A DNA stretch of 26,804 bases from the IMG/VR virus record IMGVR_UViG_3300025120_007533, positions 1 to 26,804 of that record; one strand, 5' to 3'. The DNA comes from a virus. This document shows positions 22,814 to 26,804 of this stretch, piece after piece. Below the pieces are notes generated by a model, which worked only from the letters and a program-made list of their open reading frames with translations, did no database searches and was not told the DNA's origin. The position numbers were made by a program, and so were the translations under genes. The first letter of the stretch is position 1. Every line of letters starts with the position of its first letter.

Positions 22814-23905
22814 TTACGCAGCCTTACTAACATCTTGAAGTTGTCCTTGTAGTGGATTTGCAGGATCAACTCCTAGGAAGTTGCCCCACTCTGCATAGTA
22901 GTGACGCATTCCAACTTCATCATGTATAGTCGAGTTCTCATGTCTGCCGTGCAGTATGTTTCTTGATTCTGTACCCTCACGCATTGTGGTACCTTGACCA
23001 GCAACACCAATAAGGTCTTCGTGCAAGTTTCTGCCGAAAGGTCCCCATATACTATTGTGATGCTTTATGCGTGTTTGTCTTTCCTCTGGTGTATCTTTTC
23101 GTAGTCCATAACCACGAAATTCTATTAGTACTTTGTTTGGTCCTAGTGGTGTTACTGAGTCACTGCGATATGCACTCCCGCGGAGGTTAAAGTTGAATCC
23201 TGGAAAGAGGTCAACCATGTACCACTGGTTGGGCGGCAAATTGGGAAAAGATAGTTCCCCGCGATCTTCAAATCCGTCATACTCTTCATAGTTAACAGTA
23301 AAGCTAGACACATTAACGTGACCATTATCAAAAGGGATATTTTTTCTAGCGAAATATTCGTCATTAAATCCACTCACTCTATTAAAGTAATGCATGAAGT
23401 CGTGATAAAATTCACTGTTTGTGTCATGCCACAATTTATAATTTGTATCTATAACTGCTTTGTGATAATGGAATACTTCCATTTCCTCTGTGTCAATTGC
23501 TTCAGCAATACAATCAAATGCGCCTGCTGTCCACTGATCTACACTGCAATCTGGATTTTCATTTAGTGTTACCCATACCATACCACCATGGTAAACTTCA
23601 CAGTGTAGTTCTTTGCCAGCGGCTTCGTTGCTGGCCATGTTACCTCTTACACTAGTGATGTTATCTCCAAGATATGCTTTTACGCCTGAACCTGTGTTCC
23701 ACGCAACCACACGCTGTCCTGCAATTTGACTTGTGCGGAAGTCACCTTGATTATACATCTCACTGATATGACACATGGGCACCCAAACTTTACTAAAGAT
23801 CAGTTCTTGTTCTTGTGTATATAGGTAGTGACTGTTATAAGCATCACTGCTGATGTGTTCTACTTTAGGTGTTTTGGTCCAGTTATTATGATTACGTGGT
23901 GGCAT
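22814..23905 (-). CDS. Oxygenase related to Rieske ring-hydroxylase alpha subunit, lacking Rieske ligands
   Basis: 363 residues from the ATG at 23905, which has AGGAGA 6 bases upstream; the frame also extends 30 bases further. The N-terminal YLYTQEQELIFSKVWVPMCH, then GDFRTSQIAGQRVVAW and VKAYL, follows ring-hydroxylating oxygenase alpha subunits. The expected Rieske pairs (CxH and CxxH) and about 40 residues around them are missing before EVYHGGMVWVTLNENP. The catalytic domain remains: NYKLWHDTNSEFYHDFMH offers Glu165, His168 and His172 (one residue closer than the usual H-x4-H), and GRNLHEDLIGVAGQG offers Glu296-Asp297. It probably binds mononuclear iron and needs an outside electron donor. 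It overlaps the AprB-like ferredoxin gene by 14 bases. Confidence 0.75.
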   Translation of the reverse strand: MPPRNHNNWTKTPKVEHISSDAYNSHYLYTQEQELIFSKVWVPMCHISEMYNQGDFRTSQIAGQRVVAWNTGSGVKAYLGDNITSVRGNMASNEAAGKELHCEVYHGGMVWVTLNENPDCSVDQWTAGAFDCIAEAIDTEEMEVFHYHKAVIDTNYKLWHDTNSEFYHDFMHYFNRVSGFNDEYFARKNIPFDNGHVNVSSFTVNYEEYDGFEDRGELSFPNLPPNQWYMVDLFPGFNFNLRGSAYRSDSVTPLGPNKVLIEFRGYGLRKDTPEERQTRIKHHNSIWGPFGRNLHEDLIGVAGQGTTMREGTESRNILHGRHENSTIHDEVGMRHYYAEWGNFLGVDPANPLQGQLQDVSKAA

Positions 23906-24380
23906 GTGTGTCTCCTGTGTACTCGTATTTAACAAATTTATTTTTACTAATCATGCGCAACCCGCCATCTGCTAGTAAGTATTCTGGTTCATGTGCTAGT
24001 TGCTGTGTATCGTTAAGTCCCGTTTCGGGCATGTCATACTCACTTGCACATTTTATACTGTCCCAAGGTGTTGTACGGATAGGACTTTCAAAGTGTTTTT
24101 CTCTGCCGTCTCTAAATTTAAGCCGCCAACTGATAACGCCTTTTTCTGGTTCTCGTAATACTCTGACCTTGTGGTTCATGGGCGCAAAGTCACTGTACCC
24201 TCTGTCGTCGATTGCATTTTGTGGACATGCTTTTATACAACTGTAACACTCCCAACAAAAGTTTGGTTCTATGTTTACTGCTCTTCGTGTTACTGGATCA
24301 ATGTGCATGATGTCACTTGGACAAATATCAACGCAATAACCGCATCCATCACAGGCGGTCATATATACAAATGTTGGCAT
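23892..24380 (-). CDS. AprB-like ferredoxin with two [4Fe-4S] clusters
   Basis: 162 residues. Cluster ligands are Cys10, 13, 16, 20 (CDGCGYCVDICP) and Cys42, 45, 48, 52 (CWECYSCIKACP). The following region (NAIDDRGYSDFAPM, VISWRLKFRDG, FESPIRTTPWDSI) matches the beta subunit of adenylylsulfate (APS) reductase, beyond what generic ferredoxins share. The first cluster loop is shorter than in standard AprB. In bacteria AprB passes electrons to the flavoprotein AprA, which is absent here. Instead the gene is coupled to an oxygenase, with the oxygenase ribosome site and ATG inside its 3' end. AAAGGAG precedes the ATG. Electron delivery to the oxygenase is the simplest inference. Confidence 0.85.
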   Translation of the reverse strand: MPTFVYMTACDGCGYCVDICPSDIMHIDPVTRRAVNIEPNFCWECYSCIKACPQNAIDDRGYSDFAPMNHKVRVLREPEKGVISWRLKFRDGREKHFESPIRTTPWDSIKCASEYDMPETGLNDTQQLAHEPEYLLADGGLRMISKNKFVKYEYTGDTHATT

Positions 24381-24470
24381 AGTTACTCCTTTAGACTATA
24401 CAAATATTTACATATAGTAGGCATGATTGTTTATATTTTATGGGCTATTAGTATATAGTTGTTGACTATG

Positions 24471-24776
24471 TTATACTGCAAAACTTTCGCCGCAGCCACA
24501 ACTTGCAGTTGCATTTGGATTGATTACTGTTAGGTAACTTCCACCTAGTTCGTTTTTGTAATCAATTGTACACCCCGCAACAAACATTTCTGCCATTGGA
24601 TCTAGCACTAGCGCATCCTCATAGGGCTCGCTCCAGTGTACATCAGGCCAGTTGTTTTTAAAGTCCCAAACATAGGTAAATCCGCTACAACCACCACCCT
24701 TTACACCAAGTGTAACGTAGTCGTCATTGCGTACTTTGTCTAAATATTCTTTTGCTTCTTGGGTAATTGTTATCAT
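24471..24776 (-). CDS. iscA: A-type Fe-S cluster carrier (IscA/ErpA/HesB family)
   Basis: 101 residues, full length for the family. The three invariant Cys are present: Cys30 in GGGCSGFTY, and Cys93 and Cys95 in the C-terminal SCGCGESFAV. A-type carriers take Fe-S clusters from the scaffold and deliver them to apoproteins in the cytosol. It lies 90 bases upstream of the AprB-like gene in the same orientation, so it may load clusters into that ferredoxin or into host proteins during infection. No Shine-Dalgarno sequence is visible. A late motif AATAAATA lies between its ATG and the tRNA-Glu 3' end, giving at most a very short leader. Confidence 0.92.
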   Translation of the reverse strand: MITITQEAKEYLDKVRNDDYVTLGVKGGGCSGFTYVWDFKNNWPDVHWSEPYEDALVLDPMAEMFVAGCTIDYKNELGGSYLTVINPNATASCGCGESFAV

Positions 24777-24784
24777 TGTACTAC

Positions 24785-24792
24785 TATTTATT
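24785..24792 (-). promoter_or_regulatory. Late promoter motif AATAAATA before iscA
   Basis: Minus-strand AATAAATA immediately after the CCA end of tRNA-Glu and 8 bases before the iscA ATG. If used, the leader would be about 3 bases. A chance match in AT-rich sequence is possible. Confidence 0.4.
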
Positions 24793-24868
24793 TGGTATCC
24801 CGTAGGAGACTCGAACTCCTGTTACTACCGTGAAAGGGTAGGGTCCTGGGCCACTAGACGAACGGGAC
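24793..24868 (-). tRNA. tRNA-Glu (UUC)
   Basis: 76 bases: acceptor GTCCCGT/ACGGGAT (with a first-pair G-U), D arm TCGTCTAGTGGCCCAGGA, anticodon stem CTACC/GGTAG with loop CTTTCAC (anticodon TTC), T arm AGGAGTTCGAGTCTCCT and encoded CCA. Confidence 0.93.
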
Positions 24869-24961
24869 ATAAAAAATACAAGCAGTTTTACAACCTGCTC
24901 AGGTTATCCTGGGCACCATCCGTTCGGTTATTTTACCAGTGAAACGGAACACTGGACTGTG
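24869..24961 (-). other. Structured spacer RNA: possible pseudoknot followed by a terminator-like hairpin
   Basis: On the minus strand, 7 bases after the stop of the 75-residue gene, a hairpin CCAGTG/CACTGG (24936-24955) has the loop TTCCGTTT. Its TCCGTT can pair perfectly with AACGGA at 24919-24924, an H-type pseudoknot layout. Next come CAGG-ATAA-CCTG and an AGCAG/CTGCT hairpin followed by TGTATTTTTTA, which may terminate or mark processing before tRNA-Glu. No tRNA or protein frame is seen here. Confidence 0.4.
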
Positions 24962-25189
24962 TTATTTTAGATCCGCTACGTCTCTTGCAAAAGGACCATT
25001 GTCAAGACTTGTAATAGCCTCTGACGTATTGTCTGCTTCAAACATTAGATTAAGACTTTCAAATTTCTTTGTTTCCCAATCTTCGTTGCTGCGCAATTGT
25101 GCATCTGTTGCACCATTGTCTAGTGCAAGTTTAAATGCAGCCAACCCTGCGTCTACATCTTTTGTGTAAACATCTACTGATACTTTCAT
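24962..25189 (-). CDS. Small acidic protein, unknown function
   Basis: 75 residues, MKVSVDVYTKDVDAGLAAFK to FARDVADLK. It is acidic and soluble, with a helix-rich middle; no Cys, metal or membrane motif is visible. AGAGGA lies before the ATG. It belongs to the string of tiny genes interleaved with tRNAs. No family is recognised. Confidence 0.6.
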   Translation of the reverse strand: MKVSVDVYTKDVDAGLAAFKLALDNGATDAQLRSNEDWETKKFESLNLMFEADNTSEAITSLDNGPFARDVADLK

Positions 25190-25209
25190 TTTATATTCCT
25201 CTTATTAGA

Positions 25210-25437
25210 TTAGTTAGTAATAAAAACCCACTGTACGCCGTTCTCACTTGAATCAGCAACAATACTATTGCCTGCTTTGCTCCAGTCAATACTTGCAAGA
25301 CTAACATCGTCGTGACCAAAGTTTACAATTTCTCCAATAGGTTGTGAGCTGATTTCAGCTTGTGGTGCAACTGGTTCATCTTGAGTCAAGTAATGATGAC
25401 CTGCTGCTAATGCTCCAAATAATAGTAACACTTCCAT
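25210..25437 (-). CDS. Small protein with an N-terminal hydrophobic segment
   Basis: 75 residues. The first 17 (MEVLLLFGALAAGHHYL) form a short hydrophobic stretch that could be a signal or membrane anchor, followed by an acidic, probably periplasmic or soluble domain (DDVSLASIDWSKAG...GVQWVFITN). There is no lipobox Cys. A clear AAAGGAG supports the start. It sits between tRNA-Ser and another small gene. Function unknown; a role in the cell envelope during infection is only a guess. Confidence 0.6.
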   Translation of the reverse strand: MEVLLLFGALAAGHHYLTQDEPVAPQAEISSQPIGEIVNFGHDDVSLASIDWSKAGNSIVADSSENGVQWVFITN

Positions 25438-25458
25438 AGTCTATACTCCTTTACAAAT

Positions 25459-25548
25459 TGGCGGACAGTGTAGGATTCGAACCCACGGAACGCTCACACG
25501 TTCAAAAGATTAGTAATCTTCCGCTTTCGACCACTCAGCCAACTGTCC
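25459..25548 (-). tRNA. tRNA-Ser with anticodon ACU
   Basis: 90 bases with a long variable arm (GAACG/CGTTC), as in class II tRNAs. Acceptor GGACAGT/ACTGTCC, discriminator G, encoded CCA, T arm GTGGGTTCGAATCCTAC. The anticodon stem GAAGA/TCTTT (one G-U) closes the loop TTACTAA, so the anticodon reads ACT. The usual bacterial isoacceptor for AGC/AGU is GCT. A at position 34 is unusual and could be inosine or a direct AGU reader. Confidence 0.85.
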
Positions 25549-25555
25549 TATAATT

Positions 25556-25735
25556 TTATGAAGTTACAAAGTTTGTCGCTTCATAGTGTGCCGAAATAGC
25601 ACGATTATTGATTGCTTGCTTTGCAACTTCTCTATCACAATCTGAGACACGCATAACAAATTTAATACTTTGTTCGGCACTAAGATTCATACTAGATGCT
25701 TCTTGTACTGCATATTCAACTTCGCTTTTCATCAT
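25556..25735 (-). CDS. Small phage protein, unknown function
   Basis: 59 residues, MMKSEVEYAVQEASSMNLSA to YEATNFVTS. It is mostly helical (EQSIKFVMRVSDCDREVAKQAI), with no known motif. Two ATG codons are adjacent; the first is 4 bases after GGGAG and is chosen. It is the first gene after a strong sigma70-type promoter, so it is probably made very early, and tRNA-Ser follows 7 bases after its stop. Small early phage proteins often act on host functions, but nothing here shows which. Confidence 0.65.
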   Translation of the reverse strand: MMKSEVEYAVQEASSMNLSAEQSIKFVMRVSDCDREVAKQAINNRAISAHYEATNFVTS

Positions 25736-25757
25736 GTTCTCCCTTTATTGTCTATAC

Positions 25758-25786
25758 AGTATACTACTGTATAGCAGGAGTGTCAA
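25758..25786 (-). promoter_or_regulatory. Strong sigma70-type promoter before the 59-residue gene and tRNA-Ser
   Basis: Minus-strand TTGACA, 17-base spacer, TATACT: consensus -35 and optimal spacing. It overlaps the stop of the 38-residue gene and would drive the small-gene/tRNA string leftwards. Confidence 0.8.
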
Positions 25787-25903
25787 CTATTTTTTTGTGT
25801 ATTTGGCAAAGTTTTCTGTGTCTACACCGTATTGTTCTACCCAATCCATAAGTCGTTCTAATGCTTCTCTTGCTATTTTTTCTGCAGGTGTTTCCTGTTT
25901 CAA
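25787..25903 (-). CDS. Very small protein, TTG start
   Basis: 38 residues, MKQETPAEKIAREALERLMD to FAKYTKK. It is a single predicted amphipathic helix followed by a short basic end. No ATG is in frame; the TTG at 25903 has AAAGGA 9 bases upstream and lies 4 bases after the stop of the preceding gene, a layout typical of coupled phage genes. No family is recognised. Confidence 0.5.
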   Translation of the reverse strand: MKQETPAEKIAREALERLMDWVEQYGVDTENFAKYTKK

Positions 25904-25907
25904 TTGA

Positions 25908-26108
25908 TTAATCCTTTATTAGTTTGTTGCAAACTATTTCTTTACCGCTGAATGTTTTTACTGTTAATGCTGGTAATTCTGGATCTACTTGTCTACAGTG
26001 AATTTGGTGCCAGTCATGTGTGTGTATTTGTTCTGCTACGGTGTCAAAGAATTCTTTATTGTCAAAGGCAATAACGCCTGCCATTAGTGCTACTAAAATC
26101 ATTTTCAT
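25908..26108 (-). CDS. Small secreted or membrane-anchored protein
   Basis: 66 residues. MKMILVALMAGVIAFDNKEF begins with Lys and a 13-residue hydrophobic core, so it is a likely signal peptide or anchor. The remaining chain has two Cys (HCRQVDP and EIVCNKL) that could form a disulfide in the periplasm, plus several His. GAGGAG precedes the ATG and an exact TATAAATA late motif lies further upstream, after tRNA-Leu. Function unknown; a late envelope protein is possible. Confidence 0.6.
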   Translation of the reverse strand: MKMILVALMAGVIAFDNKEFFDTVAEQIHTHDWHQIHCRQVDPELPALTVKTFSGKEIVCNKLIKD

Positions 26109-26123
26109 ACTCCTCTCTAGGAG

Positions 26124-26131
26124 TATTTATA
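26124..26131 (-). promoter_or_regulatory. Late promoter motif TATAAATA before the 66-residue gene
   Basis: An exact minus-strand TATAAATA, 15 bases before the ATG at 26108, with a GAGGAG ribosome site in the short leader. It lies 3 bases after the tRNA-Leu 3' end. Confidence 0.55.
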
Positions 26132-26134
26132 GAA

Positions 26135-26217
26135 TGGTGCCCCGGGAGGGACTCGAACCCCCACGCCATAAGCACTGGTACCTAAAACCAGCGTGTCTAC
26201 CATTTCACCACCGGGGC
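26135..26217 (-). tRNA. tRNA-Leu (UAG)
   Basis: 83 bases: acceptor GCCCCGG/CCGGGGC, discriminator A, encoded CCA, D arm GGTGAAATGGTAGACAC, anticodon stem CTGGT/ACCAG with loop TTTAGGT (anticodon TAG), a variable arm TGCTTATGGCG and T arm GGGGGTTCGAGTCCCTC. Confidence 0.92.
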
Positions 26218-26226
26218 AATATATGT

Positions 26227-26254
26227 ATTATATATGTATTTAATTTTTAGTCAA
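26227..26254 (-). promoter_or_regulatory. Sigma70-type promoter before tRNA-Leu
   Basis: Minus-strand TTGACT, 16-base spacer, TATAAT, 10 bases before the tRNA 5' end. It has the same layout as the mazG promoter. Confidence 0.7.
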
Positions 26255-26260
26255 TCTTTA

Positions 26261-26804
26261 TTACAGTTTATTGATGTCAGTATGTGGTATTAGTTCTATA
26301 CTATCATCCAATATTTTAAAAATAGCACCAGTTCTAGCCGTATTTGTTGTAAGTTTAACACTATGATTAATCTCTTTAATATAGACACTGCGCTGTTCAA
26401 TTCCAAAAAGTGAATCACTCAGTGATTTATCAATAAATTCACTTACATTTATCCAATCATTGATAATATCATTCCTGCCTAGTTGAAGCATCTGTGTTAG
26501 ACTACGTCTATGTTTTTCATTAAGATATCCAAATTCGTGATGATCTTTGTTTGTTTTTCTAATTTTGTTATCTATGCCTTTTTGTATATTAAGATACCTA
26601 CTGAAAGATTCTACATCTAACATTTTACAGTCAATGAAACCTTGTTTAGATGGGTAATATTTTTTTAAGTAATCTACGCCTAGCAGTACTTGTTTAACAG
26701 CAAGTTCTGGAAACTTACTTCCTATGAAAAAATCTTCGTGCTCTGTATCTAACCCCCAATCAGAATTATCGGTAATGATCCAATAATACACACCGTCTTT
26801 ACAA
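26261..26804 (-). CDS. Protein of unknown function (5' end outside window)
   Basis: At least 180 codons. A GTG at 26791 could start a 176-residue protein, but the frame is open to the right edge and KDGVYYWIITDNSDWGLDT reads as continuous protein, so the true start probably lies beyond the window. The chain is mixed and charged (KIRKTNKDHHEFGYLNEKHR, then RRSLTQMLQLGRNDIINDW), with no recognised catalytic or metal motif and no membrane segment. It is the last gene before the tRNA-Leu promoter. No function can be assigned. Confidence 0.65.
   Translation of the reverse strand, partial: CKDGVYYWIITDNSDWGLDTEHEDFFIGSKFPELAVKQVLLGVDYLKKYYPSKQGFIDCKMLDVESFSRYLNIQKGIDNKIRKTNKDHHEFGYLNEKHRRSLTQMLQLGRNDIINDWINVSEFIDKSLSDSLFGIEQRSVYIKEINHSVKLTTNTARTGAIFKILDDSIELIPHTDINKL

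Noticed and set aside
24869-24961. An additional tRNA next to tRNA-Glu
   Set aside because: No T-loop consensus and no acceptor pairing could be found; only local hairpins are present.
26020-26250. Plus-strand frame containing the peptide REGLEPPRH
   Set aside because: This peptide is the well-known false translation of the antisense of a tRNA T arm; the frame covers tRNA-Leu on the other strand.

Overview
This AT-rich window looks like part of a T4-like myovirus genome (Caudoviricetes) from a marine setting. The main evidence is a sliding-clamp loader large subunit of the gp44 type, a PhoH-like ATPase, a GroES-like co-chaperonin, a MazG-like pyrophosphohydrolase, repeat-rich tail or fibre proteins that share an NVGTxxNDGTGD-type N-terminal module, five phage tRNA genes with encoded CCA ends, and late-promoter motifs NATAAATA. 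No photosynthesis gene is present. The metabolic genes (a TctA-type carboxylate transporter and an AprB-type ferredoxin) fit a heterotrophic bacterial host such as a marine alphaproteobacterium, but the host cannot be proved from this sequence.

Layout. Nearly all genes are on the minus strand, so transcription mostly runs from right to left. Positions 1-5219 hold a partial TctA permease and a tightly packed cassette of two SGNH-hydrolase-like proteins, a methyltransferase and two sulfotransferase-like proteins. Positions 5320-6736 are the plus-strand phoH gene, a probable carbohydrate-binding virion protein and a strong terminator. tRNA-Trp and tRNA-Arg follow on the minus strand. Positions 6901-15000 are the early or middle block: small membrane and basic proteins, a HAD phosphatase, an unknown protein, a 2OG-Fe(II) oxygenase (plus strand), a radical SAM protein, the clamp loader, a GroES homologue, a DnaE-like fragment, several phage-conserved unknowns and MazG. 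Positions 15032-22419 hold five structural genes: fibres, an Ig-repeat protein and a LamG-like lectin. Positions 22487-24776 carry a small zinc-binding protein (plus strand), an oxygenase related to Rieske ring-hydroxylase alpha subunits, an AprB-like ferredoxin and an IscA-type Fe-S carrier. The right end (24793-26804) is a string of tRNA genes (Glu, Ser, Leu) alternating with very small genes, ending in a partial gene.

Two promoter classes appear to sort the genes. Host-like TTGAC(A/T)-N16-18-TATAnT promoters lie before the replication and nucleotide genes and the tRNA string. NATAAATA late motifs lie before structural genes, tctA, the sulfotransferase cassette and iscA.

The most interesting candidate system is the iscA / aprB-like ferredoxin / oxygenase group. 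The oxygenase keeps the catalytic mononuclear-iron domain but appears to have lost the Rieske [2Fe-2S] ligands. It is translationally coupled to a two-[4Fe-4S] ferredoxin that resembles APS reductase beta subunit, with no AprA in view. This suggests an electron-transfer pair in which an external ferredoxin replaces the missing Rieske cluster.
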